This document shows, piece after piece, positions 8,841 to 18,147 of a stretch of DNA of 64,000 nucleotides. Position 1 is the first letter of the stretch, and each line of letters opens with the position of its first letter. The stretch covers positions 1-64,000 of the forward strand of contig JANOQT010000015.1 of the NCBI GenBank assembly GCA_031415015.1. The letters run 5' to 3'. Source of the DNA: JAUYQR01 sp031415015 (GTDB taxonomy: Bacteria > Pseudomonadota > Alphaproteobacteria > Rhodobacterales > Rhodobacteraceae). The translations under genes were made by a program, and so were the position numbers. The notes beneath the pieces were generated by a model. The model ran no database searches and had not been told where the DNA came from. It was given only the letters and a program-made list of their open reading frames with translations.

Positions 8841-10043
8841 ATGAGCCTTGCCCACGGCCGCCAATATCTGGCCATTCCCGGACCGTCGACAATGCCCGAC
8901 CGCGTGTTGCAGGCAATGCACCGGCCGTCGCCCAACATTTATGAAGGCGAGCTGGTTGATCTGGTGGCTGGCCTGTGGCCCGACCTGCGGATGGTGGCGG
9001 GAACGACACAGCATGTGGCCACCTATATCGGCAACGGTCATGCGGCATGGGAGGCGGCGAATGCCAACATCTTCAGCCGGGGCGACAAGGCTTTGGTGCT
9101 GGCCGTGGGGCAGTTCGGGCTGTCCTGGGCCAATTCGGCCCGCGCTATGGGGATCGACGTCGAAGTGCTGGATTTCGGCAAATCTGTCGCGCCTGACATG
9201 GGGCGTGTTGAGGCGGCGTTGCGGGCCGATACCGGCCACAAGTTCAAGGCGGTGTTGACCACGCATGTGGATACCGCAAGCTCGGTCAAGACGGATATCC
9301 CGGCGCTGCGCGCGGTGATGGACGCGGCCGGGCATCCGGCCCTGCTGGCGGTGGATTGCATCGCCAGCCTGGGGTGTGACGAGTTCCGGATGGATGACTG
9401 GGGGGTGGATGTAACGGTGGCGGCCAGCCAGAAGGGGCTGATGACGCCGCCGGGCATGGCGTTCGTGTGGTTTTCCGAAGCCGCACGCCAGCGGTGCGCA
9501 GGATGCGATCTGGCGACACCCTACTGGGCCTGGGGGCCGCGCGCCGAGCCGGTGGAGTTCTGGCATTACTGGGACGGTACCGCGCCGACGCATCATCTGT
9601 ACGGGTTGCGCGAGGCGCTGGACATGATCAAGGCTGAAGGGCTGCCGCAGGTCTGGCACCGGCACCGGGTGCTGGCAGGGGCGGTCTGGGCGGCATTCGA
9701 TGCGTGGGGCGTGGAAAATCCGGCCATCGCGATGAATGTGGCCGATCCGGCCAGCCGGGGCTGGTCGGTGACGGCGGCCCGGCTTGGCGCGCCGCATGCG
9801 ACGCGGCTGCGGGAGTGGACGGAGAAGAAGGCAGGGGTCACGCTGGGCATCGGGCTGGGCATGGCCACGCCGGATGACCCGGACTCACGCGGGTTCCTGC
9901 GGGTGGCGCATATGGGGCATGTGAATGCGCATATGACCCTCGGGGCGTTGGCGGTGATGGAGGCGGGGATGCTGGCTTTGGGCATCCCGCATGGCCCGGG
10001 GGCTTTGGCGGCAGCGGCGGGGGTGGTGGCTGAGGGGGCGTGA
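8841..10043 (+). CDS. Class V PLP-dependent aminotransferase (alanine/serine-glyoxylate type)
   Basis: A 400-residue fold-type I aminotransferase. Lys198 in AASQKGLMTPPG is the Schiff-base lysine of the alanine-glyoxylate/serine-glyoxylate family, and the N-terminus AIPGPSTMP is characteristic. Such enzymes move amino groups between serine, alanine or phosphonates and glyoxylate-type acceptors. ATG 8841 with GGAGAGA just upstream is preferred to the in-frame TTG at 8787. It stands alone, divergent from the ABC exporter, so the exact substrate pair is open. Confidence 0.85.
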   Translation: MSLAHGRQYLAIPGPSTMPDRVLQAMHRPSPNIYEGELVDLVAGLWPDLRMVAGTTQHVATYIGNGHAAWEAANANIFSRGDKALVLAVGQFGLSWANSARAMGIDVEVLDFGKSVAPDMGRVEAALRADTGHKFKAVLTTHVDTASSVKTDIPALRAVMDAAGHPALLAVDCIASLGCDEFRMDDWGVDVTVAASQKGLMTPPGMAFVWFSEAARQRCAGCDLATPYWAWGPRAEPVEFWHYWDGTAPTHHLYGLREALDMIKAEGLPQVWHRHRVLAGAVWAAFDAWGVENPAIAMNVADPASRGWSVTAARLGAPHATRLREWTEKKAGVTLGIGLGMATPDDPDSRGFLRVAHMGHVNAHMTLGALAVMEAGMLALGIPHGPGALAAAAGVVAEGA

Positions 10044-10104
10044 TGTCACGTCTGTTCGTTCGGCAGCCCTGGATTTTCACGGGATTTCGTTAATCCTGAC
10101 GGCC

Positions 10105-10992
10105 TTACGGCAAAGGCAGTGATGCCCTGCGCTCGCGGATCGAGATGTAGATCGCAGAGGCGATCAGGATCGTCACGCCCAGCAGGGTCCAGCGGTCGGG
10201 GAGATCGTTGAAGAACACCCACCCGACGAGGGTGGCCATGACGATCTCGGTAAAGGCCAGCGGGGCAAGGAGGGAGGCTTCGGCTTGTTCGTAAGCCTTG
10301 GTGATCAGGACGTGGCCGAGGGTTGCCACCACGCCGAGCGCGGTGAACATCACCCATTGCAGGTGCGTCGGCGGCACCCAGACGAACAGAATTGCCGGGG
10401 TCATCAGCGCCGTACCGATGGCGCAGGTCTGGAAGGTGAGCACAATGGCATCCGAGGCCCCGGCGATATGGCGGGTCATCACGAAATAGCCACCGAGCGC
10501 TGCCCCGGCGCCAAGGGCGTAGAGGGTGCCGGGGTTCATCGCCACCATGCCGGGGCGGATGATGATCATCGTGCCGAGAAACCCCACCGCCACGGCGGCC
10601 CAGCGGCGGGGTCCGACCTTTTCCTTCAGGACAAGCGCCGACAGGATCACGATGACCAGCGGATTGACGAAGAAGATCGCCAGCGCATCGGCGATGGGCA
10701 GGTGCTTCAGCGCCTGAAAGAACAGGAATGTCGCGGTGAACAGCAGCCCGGCGCGGGCGAGATGGTGAAGGGGCCGGGCCGGGCGGAAGGTTCGCGCTCC
10801 TTCGGCGCGGAGGGCGAAGGGCAGCGTCATCAACCCGCCGAACAACGCCCGCGCCCAGACGATCATCAGGATCGGCATGCCCTGCTGGCCGAGGAATTTT
10901 GCCAGCACGTCGATGAACGGCAGGATCGCCATGGCGGCAAGCATGAGCCCGACGCCAAGCATCGGGCGGGGGGCGGTGGCAGAAGGGGGCAT
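10105..10992 (-). CDS. EamA/DMT family transporter
   Basis: A 295-residue integral membrane protein with ten predicted helices in two EamA repeats (about residues 12-145 and 155-290). Family members usually export amino acids or metabolites. The second-repeat VVATLGHVLITKAYEQAEASLLAPLAFTEI region is typical. The start is ATG 10992; upstream in-frame sequence to 11295 is proline-rich and not family-like. It converges with the aminotransferase gene. Confidence 0.88.
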   Translation of the reverse strand: MPPSATAPRPMLGVGLMLAAMAILPFIDVLAKFLGQQGMPILMIVWARALFGGLMTLPFALRAEGARTFRPARPLHHLARAGLLFTATFLFFQALKHLPIADALAIFFVNPLVIVILSALVLKEKVGPRRWAAVAVGFLGTMIIIRPGMVAMNPGTLYALGAGAALGGYFVMTRHIAGASDAIVLTFQTCAIGTALMTPAILFVWVPPTHLQWVMFTALGVVATLGHVLITKAYEQAEASLLAPLAFTEIVMATLVGWVFFNDLPDRWTLLGVTILIASAIYISIRERRASLPLP

Positions 10993-11125
10993 GAAGGTTC
11001 TCTCGATGTTGCTGCAGCCTAGAGGAGGGATTGGGTGGTGGGAAGGCTGGGTTGATGTCGGGGTGCGCGCGCTGAGTGTGGGGCGGTTGCACGGCATTAT
11101 TGCGCGGCGGCAGGGGGGAGCGGCG

Positions 11126-11766
11126 ATGTGGTTTGCGACGCGGGAACTGGAGCCGGGGGTGTTCTTCTGCTGGAACCGGCAGTGGATTCGATGATCTGCG
11201 GCAATGGTGACGGTGCGGGGTCGCGCGCGGGATTTGCGGCTGGAGTTCGGCTGTGGCGTATTGCCGGCGTGGCGGGCTTTGCCTTTGACGGACAAGCCGG
11301 TGGTGGCGGTGGCGAACCATCCGCATGTCGATCACATCGGCGGGTTTCATCAGTTTGCCGAGCGGTTGGGGCACCTGGTGGAACGTGCTGGTTGTGCGGA
11401 GCGGCCGGGGTCGGAGGCCTTTACCAATGGGTTGGCGGGCTGGGCGGATATTCTGACCACGCCGCCGGGGCCGGGGCATCTGATTGCCGACTGGACGTTG
11501 CGGCCCGCACTGTTGACCGGGTGTTGGGCGAGGGTGACGCGATTTATGACAATGATTTGCTGGACGATCCGCTGGGCGGGTCGGTGACAGACTATCTGGT
11601 GACGATGCAGCGGTTTTGCGGGTTGGATTGCCGGTTGATCCTAGGCGGGCACGGGCCGGAGCGGGACCGGACGCGAATGGTGGCGGCACGCTTGCGGCTG
11701 GCCCGCGGGTGTTTCACACCCCCGCACCCCCCGTGGAGTATTTCTCAAAAGAGCAAGAAGATTTGA
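11126..11766 (+). pseudogene. Broken MBL-fold metallo-hydrolase gene
   Basis: Pieces of one metallo-beta-lactamase-fold protein occur in order but in alternating frames. An ATG at 11126 with GGGGGAG ahead gives MWFATRELEPGV; then LLEPAVDSM lies in another frame; then VTVRGRARDLRL and the metal-binding NHPHVDHIGGF; finally LGEGDAIYDNDLL and ILGGHGP lie in the first-shifted frame. At least three frameshifts are needed, so the gene cannot make the full enzyme. The HxHxDH motif and the C-terminal GGHG are intact, which suggests recent decay. The end of the original protein is unclear. Confidence 0.7.
11711..11762. repeat. Rhodobacterales-type intergenic repeat, copy A
   Basis: The stretch begins GTTTCACACCC, continues through a GC-rich part to GTGGAGTATTTCTC and ends with an A-rich GAGCAAGAAGAT. 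A second copy at 32909-32963 shares the same start, the central TATTT and the same ending. It lies at the end of the MBL-fold pseudogene and before denD. Confidence 0.5.
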
Positions 11767-11767
11767 A

Positions 11768-12721
11768 CTAAATTGAAGGGGTTGGGTGGTCGTCTTCCAG
11801 ATGGATGCGGATGATGTCGTCGAAGCTTTGTTCGGCGCTAAAGCCGAGGGCGCGGGCCTGGGTCGTCTCGAACGCTTCGGCCCAGGGCTCGACGATGGCC
11901 TGGATTGCCGGGTCGGGGGCATGGGTGATCAGGTTGACGGCGGTTTGGCCTGCGGTGCGGCGCAGCGCCTCGATCATCTCGGCCACGCTTGCCGATAGGC
12001 CGGGCATGGTGAGGGCGCGGGTGAGGCCGAGTTGGGTGGTGTCCAGCGTGGCGGCGCGGAGGAAGAAGCCGGTGGCGGCGCGGGGGCTGGCGAACCAGTG
12101 GCGCAGGGTGTCGCGCACGGGCAGGGTGGCGGGCAGGCCGTTCAGTGGTTCGCGCAGGATCGACGAGTAGAAGCCCGAGGCGGCACGGTTTGGCGCACCG
12201 GGGCGGATGCAGATCGTCGGCAGACGGATGGCGATGCCGTCAAGGATGCCGCGGCGGGAGTAGTCGGAGAGCAGAAGTTCCGTCATCGCCTTTTGTGCGC
12301 CGTAGCTGGTGCGGGGGGTCAGGTGGAAATCGTCGGGGATCACCTTCGGGAAAGGCGCGCCAAAGACGGCGAGCGATGAGGCGAAGATGACTTTCGGGTG
12401 GTAATCGGGGATCGCCGCAATGGCATCGAACAGGGCGCGGGAGGCGTCAAGGTTGGTGGCGTAGCCTTTGGCCAGATCGGCCTCAGCTTCGCCAGATACG
12501 ACGGCGGCAAGGTGGAAAATCAGGTCCGGGCGATGGGTGAGAAGGGTGGCTGGGCTTGCAGGATCGGTCAGGTTCAACGCAAGACTGGTGGCCCCGGCGA
12601 CAGGCGGCGGTGCCACCACATCGACGAGGGTCAACCGGGTGTGGGGCAAGGCACCGGCGGCGATAGCTGCGGTGAGCTTGCGCCCCAGCATGCCGGCAGC
12701 ACCGAGGATCAGGATATGCAT
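11768..12721 (-). CDS. denD: D-erythronate dehydrogenase-like NAD(P)-dependent epimerase/dehydratase
   Basis: A 317-residue extended short-chain dehydrogenase. The nucleotide-binding glycine motif GAAGMLG is at residues 7-13, the catalytic serine region at SSLAVF (115-120), and the Tyr140/Lys144 pair in YGAQK. The overall sequence, including RLPTICIRPGAPNRAASGF, fits DenD, which oxidises D-erythronate at C2 in a four-carbon acid sugar pathway. The partner genes (denone kinase, isomerase) are not in this window, so the substrate is inferred from sequence type alone. Confidence 0.8.
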   Translation of the reverse strand: MHILILGAAGMLGRKLTAAIAAGALPHTRLTLVDVVAPPPVAGATSLALNLTDPASPATLLTHRPDLIFHLAAVVSGEAEADLAKGYATNLDASRALFDAIAAIPDYHPKVIFASSLAVFGAPFPKVIPDDFHLTPRTSYGAQKAMTELLLSDYSRRGILDGIAIRLPTICIRPGAPNRAASGFYSSILREPLNGLPATLPVRDTLRHWFASPRAATGFFLRAATLDTTQLGLTRALTMPGLSASVAEMIEALRRTAGQTAVNLITHAPDPAIQAIVEPWAEAFETTQARALGFSAEQSFDDIIRIHLEDDHPTPSI

Positions 12722-12777
12722 GGCGGCCCCCTCTTTGTGGAAAAAGGATCACATCGGGGGGCGGGAGCCAAGGGGTA

Positions 12778-13155
12778 TCAGCCGCCGTTCTTTGCCAGCC
12801 AGTCGGTCATCCACGCGATCTCGGCCTCTTGGGCGGCGATGATCTTTTCGGCGAAGGCCTTCTCGTCCGGGTCGCTGCCGTGCTCCAGCACGATCCGGGC
12901 CATATCCACGGCGCCCTGATGGTGCGGGATCATGCCGCGGAGGAAGTCGGCGTCGGGATTGCCGGTGAACTGGATTGTCATGTCGCTGTGCATCTTCATG
13001 TTGGCTGCCATGAAGGCTTTGGTGGCCGGGCTTTCCATCCCTGTCATTGCGTGACCGGAGTGATCGGTGTCCTGCGCGATCACGGGCAGCGCGATCAGCG
13101 GCAGGGCAGCGCCTGCTGCCAACAGGACAACAAGGGCAGGATGGCGTGGGGTCAT
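12778..13155 (-). CDS. DUF305 exported protein
   Basis: A 125-residue protein with a signal peptide of about 26 residues ending in VIAQ. The mature part has the DUF305 signature MIPHHQGAVDMA and conserved His and Met residues (HSGHAM, ANMKMHSDM), suggesting periplasmic metal binding, often copper. ATG 13155 has a strong AAAGGAG ribosome binding site upstream; longer in-frame versions to 13344 have no such signal. It stands on its own between denD and a divergent amidotransferase. Confidence 0.88.
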   Translation of the reverse strand: MTPRHPALVVLLAAGAALPLIALPVIAQDTDHSGHAMTGMESPATKAFMAANMKMHSDMTIQFTGNPDADFLRGMIPHHQGAVDMARIVLEHGSDPDEKAFAEKIIAAQEAEIAWMTDWLAKNGG

Positions 13156-13346
13156 GATGTGCTCCTTTGGATAAAGCCCGAGTTGCAGCTTCCCATGGCG
13201 GGAAGCCAAGACACCTCGACGTGATGGCTGCCCGAAATTGAGGCACTGTGCAGGGCAAGAGGGCTGTTGTGCGGGACTGGCCTCTTCCAGACCGGGGGAT
13301 GCGGGTCTATGGTTGCGGTCAGTTGCAATCAGGTCCGGCACCAAGC

Positions 13347-14144
13347 ATGTCCCGCAGTCCCAGCCGTCGTCCCGTCGTGGGGATCATTGGCAACAGCTAT
13401 ATGATCAATTACCGATATCCGGTGCATTCCGGGGGAACGATGAATTCGGCCGCTGTGGCCGAAGTGGCCGGGTGCCTGCCCATGATCATCCCGTCCGATC
13501 CGCGCTATGTGCAGGTCGACGAATTGCTGGACCTTTGCGACGGGTTCCTGCTGACCGGCGGCCGTCCCAATGTGCACCCAAGCGAGTATGGCGAGGAAGA
13601 GACCCCGGCGCACGGCTGTTTCGACCGGTGCAGGGATGCGGTGACGCTGCCATTGATCCGCGCCTGCGTTGAACGCGGCCAGCCGTTCCTTGGCATCTGC
13701 CGCGGGTTTCAGGAGGTGAACGTGGCGCTGGGTGGCACGTTGTACCCGGAAATACGCGATCTTCCGGGGCGGATGAACCACCGGATGCCGCCGGAGGGCA
13801 CGCTGGAGGAACAGTTCGCCCTGCGACACAGCGTGACGTTCAGCGAGGACGGCCCCTTTCACCGCCTCTTGGGCGCGCGGGAAGTTATGACCAACACCCT
13901 GCACGGTCAGGGCATTGCGCGTGCGGCTGCGGGGATCGTGATCGATGGTCAGGCCCCGGACGGCACGCCCGAGGCGATCTATGTCAGGGATGCGCCCGGG
14001 TTTACCCTGTCGGTGCAGTGGCACCCGGAATGGAATGCGGCAGGCGATCCGGTATCACGCCCGTTGTTTCATGCCTTTGGCAGGGCGGTGGCGGAATGGG
14101 CCGGGCACCGGGACCAACCGGTTGCAACGCGCAAACTGGCCTGA
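13347..14144 (+). CDS. Gamma-glutamyl-gamma-aminobutyrate hydrolase family (peptidase C26)
   Basis: A 265-residue class I glutamine amidotransferase-like hydrolase. The nucleophile is Cys118 in GICRGFQ, and the His-Glu pair is in QWHPEW near residue 230. This is the PuuD family, which cleaves gamma-glutamyl amides such as those in putrescine degradation. ATG 13347 gives the normal length; the frame is open to 13248 but the added residues are not family-like. No other putrescine-degradation gene is adjacent. Confidence 0.85.
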   Translation: MSRSPSRRPVVGIIGNSYMINYRYPVHSGGTMNSAAVAEVAGCLPMIIPSDPRYVQVDELLDLCDGFLLTGGRPNVHPSEYGEEETPAHGCFDRCRDAVTLPLIRACVERGQPFLGICRGFQEVNVALGGTLYPEIRDLPGRMNHRMPPEGTLEEQFALRHSVTFSEDGPFHRLLGAREVMTNTLHGQGIARAAAGIVIDGQAPDGTPEAIYVRDAPGFTLSVQWHPEWNAAGDPVSRPLFHAFGRAVAEWAGHRDQPVATRKLA

Positions 14145-14271
14145 GCCGATTTCCCGCTTGAGCGTTGCCCCCGCGCCGAGTGCTGCAGGGCGCGCGGAGC
14201 CAAGCGGCCTTGGCCGTGCAGGCGACACTAACATCGTGCGGCGGCACGCCGCTCCGTTTGTAAACCGCCGC

Positions 14272-15585
14272 TCAGAGGGGGCGCAGCTTCAGCCGGGTGA
14301 TCCGGTTTTCCCGCCGGGTCACCACTTCGAAGCGAAAGCCGTGAAAGCTGAACACCTGGCCCTCGGTCGGGATCATCTGCGCTTCATGGATGACCAGTCC
14401 GGCGATGGTGTTTGCCTCGATATCCGGCAGCCGCCAGTCGGTGGCGCGGTTCAGGTCGCGGATCGTCATTGCGCCGTCGATCAGGTAGCCGCCGTCCTCG
14501 GACCGGCTGAGCAGCGAATCCTTCAGGACCACGTCGAATTCATCGGTGATGTCGCCGACGATTTCTTCCAGAATGTCTTCCAGCGTGATCAGCCCCTGCA
14601 AGCCGCCATATTCGTCGACCACCAGCGCGAAATGGGTGCGCCGTTTCAGAAACTCGCGCATCTGTTCGTCAAGGGATGTGGTGTCGGGGATGAAATAGGG
14701 CTTCATCGCCACTTTGACGATGTCGAGATGCCGGATGCCGTCGACCGTGCCCGCCTCGCCCCGCACCAACCGGTCCACTTCGCGTAAAAGGTCTTTGGCA
14801 TGCACGACGCCCAGAATGTCCTCGTCAGTGCCGCGATAGACCGGCAGGCGGGTGTGCGGCGAGGCGAGGACCTGGGTGATGATCTGGTCGGGGGACTGGT
14901 CGGCGTTGATCATCTCGATCTGGCGGCGGTGTCGCATGATTTCGTCAACGGTACGGTCGCTGAGGTCCAGGGCCCCCAGCAGCCGGTCGCGGTCTTCCTT
15001 TTCCACCGCCCCTTCGGAATGGCCTTGCGCAATGGCCCCGGCGATCTCTTCGCGCAAGGCCAGCATCTGCCCCCCCGGATCGGCCTTCAGGCCGCCAAGG
15101 CGCAGGATGGCCCGGACCAGAACCCGGACAAGCGCCACAACGGGAGAGAACAGCCAGATGAACAGCCGGACGACCGGAGCGACCCGGGTGGCAACAGATT
15201 CGGGAAAGCCAATGGCGACAGTCTTGGGCAGGACCTCGCCGAAGATCAGGATCAGGGCGGTCATCACGAAGGTGGCAATCGCGATGCCGGCACCGCCGAA
15301 GACCCGGGTAAGAAGCGCCGTCGCCAGTGATGCCGACAGGATGTTGACCATATTGTTGCCCAAGAGCAGGGCTCCGATCATCTTTTCACGGTCTTCGGTG
15401 ACGATCATCGCCGACCTTGCTCCAAACGATCCCTTGTCGGCCTGTCCCTTCAGCTTGGACCGCGACGAAGCACTCAGCGCCGTCTGGGAGCCGGAGAAGA
15501 ATGCGGACATCACCAGAAGCGCCAGAATAGCGGCGGTGGTGACCCAGAAGGCGGTGTCTAGCAAATCGAACGGCATGGCTTCCAT
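14272..15585 (-). CDS. CNNM/CorC-type hemolysin family protein
   Basis: A 437-residue protein with an N-terminal DUF21 (CNNM) membrane domain of about three to four helices (residues 10-185), a CBS-domain pair (about 205-330, including LPVYRGTDEDILGVVHAKDLL and FALVVDEYGGLQGLITLEDILEEIVGDI) and a C-terminal CorC_HlyC domain. Homologues are linked to magnesium or cobalt efflux. It starts 18 bp after the xerD stop and is probably co-transcribed with it. Confidence 0.9.
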   Translation of the reverse strand: MEAMPFDLLDTAFWVTTAAILALLVMSAFFSGSQTALSASSRSKLKGQADKGSFGARSAMIVTEDREKMIGALLLGNNMVNILSASLATALLTRVFGGAGIAIATFVMTALILIFGEVLPKTVAIGFPESVATRVAPVVRLFIWLFSPVVALVRVLVRAILRLGGLKADPGGQMLALREEIAGAIAQGHSEGAVEKEDRDRLLGALDLSDRTVDEIMRHRRQIEMINADQSPDQIITQVLASPHTRLPVYRGTDEDILGVVHAKDLLREVDRLVRGEAGTVDGIRHLDIVKVAMKPYFIPDTTSLDEQMREFLKRRTHFALVVDEYGGLQGLITLEDILEEIVGDITDEFDVVLKDSLLSRSEDGGYLIDGAMTIRDLNRATDWRLPDIEANTIAGLVIHEAQMIPTEGQVFSFHGFRFEVVTRRENRITRLKLRPL

Positions 15586-15603
15586 CGGGTTGGGTGCGGG
15601 GGA

Positions 15604-16587
15604 TCAGACCTTGCGGGCGCGGGGGGGGCGGGCGCGGGGGGGGCGCGCAAGGGGGGGGCGGGCAAGGGGGTGGCGGGTCAGGACCAGGTCTTTCAGGTGA
15701 TCATCCAGGACGTGCGTGTAGATTTCGGTCGTGGCAATATCGGCATGGCCCAGCAGGGTCTGGATCACCCGCAGATCGGCGCCGCCTGCCAGCAGGTGGG
15801 TGGCAAAGGCGTGGCGCAGGGTGTGCGGTGTGACACGGGCCGGGTCTATGCCGGCCAGCGCGGCGCTGTCCTTGACCATCAGGTGAAAGTGCTGGCGGGT
15901 CATGTGTCCGGCTGCCCCCGGCCCGGGGAACAGGAACTTTGACACCGGTTGTCCGGCCAGACGTGCGGCCTCTTCGCCCGCATCGCGGTGGACAAGCCAG
16001 GCGGCGAGCGCCGCGCGCGCGGGGGCAGACAAAGGCACCATGCGTTCCTTGTCACCCTTGCCGCGCACCAGAATCATCCGCGGATCGCCGCGCACGGCAG
16101 CGGCAGGCAGGGTGACAAGTTCGGACACCCGCATGCCGGTGGCATAAAGAAGCTCGAACAGGGCGGCATTGCGCAACCGCTCGGCGGGGGTGCGGCCCTT
16201 GTCGGTGCCTGCGCCGATCAGGCGGGAGACCTCGTCCGTTGTCAGGGTCTTTGGCAGGCGCTGCACCTTGCCAGGGCCGGTGATCCGTACCGCAGGATTG
16301 TCGCTGCGCCAGCCTTCGTCAAAGGCAAAGCGGTACATCTGGCGGATCGCCGACAGGCGGCGGGCGCGGGTGGCCTTGGACAGGCCCTGAGCGTCGCAGA
16401 AGATAAGATAGGCCTCGACAGTGTCGCGGTCGGCGCTGGCAAGAGTGCGGTCGCCCCGCGCCAGCCACCCGGAGTAATCCACAAGGTCGCGACCGTAAGC
16501 CAGCAAGGTGTTCCGCGCGGCCCCCACATCGGCGGCTTGTGCGTCCAGAAAGGTGGAAATCCAGCGGCTGTCGGGTGGCGCAGGCAT
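15604..16587 (-). CDS. xerD: Tyrosine recombinase XerD with repeat tail
   Basis: A 327-residue site-specific recombinase that, with XerC, resolves chromosome dimers at dif. The catalytic set is visible: Arg153 (TGMRVSEL), Lys178, His255 and Arg258 (HTLRHAF), His281 (LLGHADI) and Tyr290 (TEIYTHV). The N-terminal SAM-like domain spans about residues 8-95. The last 22 residues are an unusual run of five-residue units of the type RPPLA/RPPRA, encoded by a 15-bp minisatellite, extending past the normal C-terminus. The upstream neighbour is the large exported protein gene. Confidence 0.92.
   Translation of the reverse strand: MPAPPDSRWISTFLDAQAADVGAARNTLLAYGRDLVDYSGWLARGDRTLASADRDTVEAYLIFCDAQGLSKATRARRLSAIRQMYRFAFDEGWRSDNPAVRITGPGKVQRLPKTLTTDEVSRLIGAGTDKGRTPAERLRNAALFELLYATGMRVSELVTLPAAAVRGDPRMILVRGKGDKERMVPLSAPARAALAAWLVHRDAGEEAARLAGQPVSKFLFPGPGAAGHMTRQHFHLMVKDSAALAGIDPARVTPHTLRHAFATHLLAGGADLRVIQTLLGHADIATTEIYTHVLDDHLKDLVLTRHPLARPPLARPPRARPPRARKV
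15617..15676. repeat. 15-bp minisatellite inside the xerD 3' end
   Basis: Four tandem 15-bp units, each of the type GCGCGGGGGGGGCGG with small variations (GCAA replaces GCGC in two units). They contain runs of up to eight G and encode the RPPxA repeats of the XerD tail. Confidence 0.85.
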
Positions 16588-16590
16588 GGC

Positions 16591-18147
16591 TCAGCCCCGG
16601 CGTTCAAGGATCATCAGTTCCAGCGCGGTGCGCCGGGCGACGCTTTCGAGATTGACCAGACGCAGCAGTGACAGCCCTTCGGTCACGCCGCGCAAATCGC
16701 CCTGCACCCCGCGCCCGATGTTGTCGATGGCCACCAGAATCGCCTCGCCCGCGCGGTTGCCGTCCAGCAGAGCCTTCGCCTCAGCCGAAGGTACGGGCGT
16801 ACGGAACGCGTCGACGATGGCGCGGCCAAGGCTGTCGGGGGCGGTCGTGCCTGTCAGATCACCCTTTGCAAGTGCTGCCAGAAAGACTTCGGTCGGACCC
16901 GAAGGCTGATGTCGGCTGGCCACCAGCTCGGCCTGCGGCGACAAAAGGGCGACGCGGAAGGCGATTGCCGCTGCTTCGCCGGTCAAGGGCACTTCCATCA
17001 GCGACCGACCGAACAGAACGGCGAATGGCACTTCCAGTTCTGCTTCCTGCGTCCGGGCCCAGGCGGCGGGCAGGGTCCGCGTGACACGGGCTGGGTCCCC
17101 GGATGTCAGTGCGGCATCGAATTCTTGAAACGCATCAACCCGGTCCCAGACCCCGCCAGAGGCGGCGGCCTGGCGTTCCGTGTACAGACCGAGGATGACG
17201 TTCGGCGCGATGGTGCCGCCGCGGGTCAGCCGCTCGGCCGCCTCGATCTGTGCCTTCCAGCCGGACTGGGTGCCCAGATCGGCATAGGAAAAGGCGACCG
17301 GCAGGCCGTCCGTGGGCAAAGGCTCGCCGATGGCCTCGAACATTTTCAGGTCCAGAGGTGTGACCGGCTTTGGTGCAACCGGGGCAGGCTCGCCCTCAAA
17401 CAGATCCGGGTCCAGAAAACGCGACATCAGATGCACCTGATCGGGACTGATCTGGCCAAGTGCTTCGGCGGTGCGCAGGGTCAGTGCGGCAGTGTCCCAA
17501 TCGCCCGAGCGTGCAAGGCAGAAGATCCGCGCCTGCAGCGTGGGCGCAAGATCGGGGGCCGACTGCATCGCCTCGCAGGCGCGGTCTTCGGCCCCGGTCA
17601 GCAGCGCCACGTCAAAGGCGCGGCGGAACATGGCCGGCGTGTTGGCCCCGGCGGCGTCGATCAGGGCAGCGGCCTGTTCAAGCGCCCCCAGTGCCAGCAG
17701 CTTGTCGATTCTGACCAGCAACAGGTCGCCACGCCCGCCGGCATCGACCGGCGCTTCCAGTTCTGCCAGCAGCAGGGTCAGAAACAACTGCCGCAACGCG
17801 GGCAGGGTATCGGTGTGATCGGCCGTCAGGCGGGCTGCAATCTCAAGCGTAAGCCCGGCACCCCAAAGCTTGCGGGGCAGCCCGGACACATTGGTCGGGA
17901 TCAGTCCGACACTGTCGGGCGAGGGGCCGTCCAGCACGGTCGTCGCCACCGGCTCCGGCAGTGCACCGCCATCCGTGACGGGAGGTTCGTCAATCGCCGT
18001 GCCGCCGCCCGGTGCAGCAGACGCGGGTGTCGTGATCGACTGCGACAGCCAGTCAATGGCGGAAAGGGGCCCTTCCTCCTGCGCCCGCAGGGGAAACGAC
18101 GTTGCCAGAAGGCCAAGCACCGCGAAACTGGCAGCCTTAATCCGCAT
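16591..18147 (-). CDS. Large exported protein of unknown function
   Basis: A 518-residue protein with a signal peptide of about 22 residues (ending LRAQ), then a Pro/Ala/Gly-rich low-complexity part (to about residue 90), then a long helical region that looks like stacked alpha-alpha repeats (for example LLTGAEDRACEAMQSA). It is probably periplasmic. I know homologous positions next to aroK/xerD in Rhodobacterales but no function. Its ATG overlaps the stop of the small membrane protein gene upstream by 11 bp, implying translational coupling, and it is followed by xerD after 3 bp. Confidence 0.85.
   Translation of the reverse strand: MRIKAASFAVLGLLATSFPLRAQEEGPLSAIDWLSQSITTPASAAPGGGTAIDEPPVTDGGALPEPVATTVLDGPSPDSVGLIPTNVSGLPRKLWGAGLTLEIAARLTADHTDTLPALRQLFLTLLLAELEAPVDAGGRGDLLLVRIDKLLALGALEQAAALIDAAGANTPAMFRRAFDVALLTGAEDRACEAMQSAPDLAPTLQARIFCLARSGDWDTAALTLRTAEALGQISPDQVHLMSRFLDPDLFEGEPAPVAPKPVTPLDLKMFEAIGEPLPTDGLPVAFSYADLGTQSGWKAQIEAAERLTRGGTIAPNVILGLYTERQAAASGGVWDRVDAFQEFDAALTSGDPARVTRTLPAAWARTQEAELEVPFAVLFGRSLMEVPLTGEAAAIAFRVALLSPQAELVASRHQPSGPTEVFLAALAKGDLTGTTAPDSLGRAIVDAFRTPVPSAEAKALLDGNRAGEAILVAIDNIGRGVQGDLRGVTEGLSLLRLVNLESVARRTALELMILERRG

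Noticed and set aside
10046..11689. Minus-strand frame of 547 codons over the EamA gene
   Set aside because: A different frame from the EamA protein; Arg/Pro-rich shadow.
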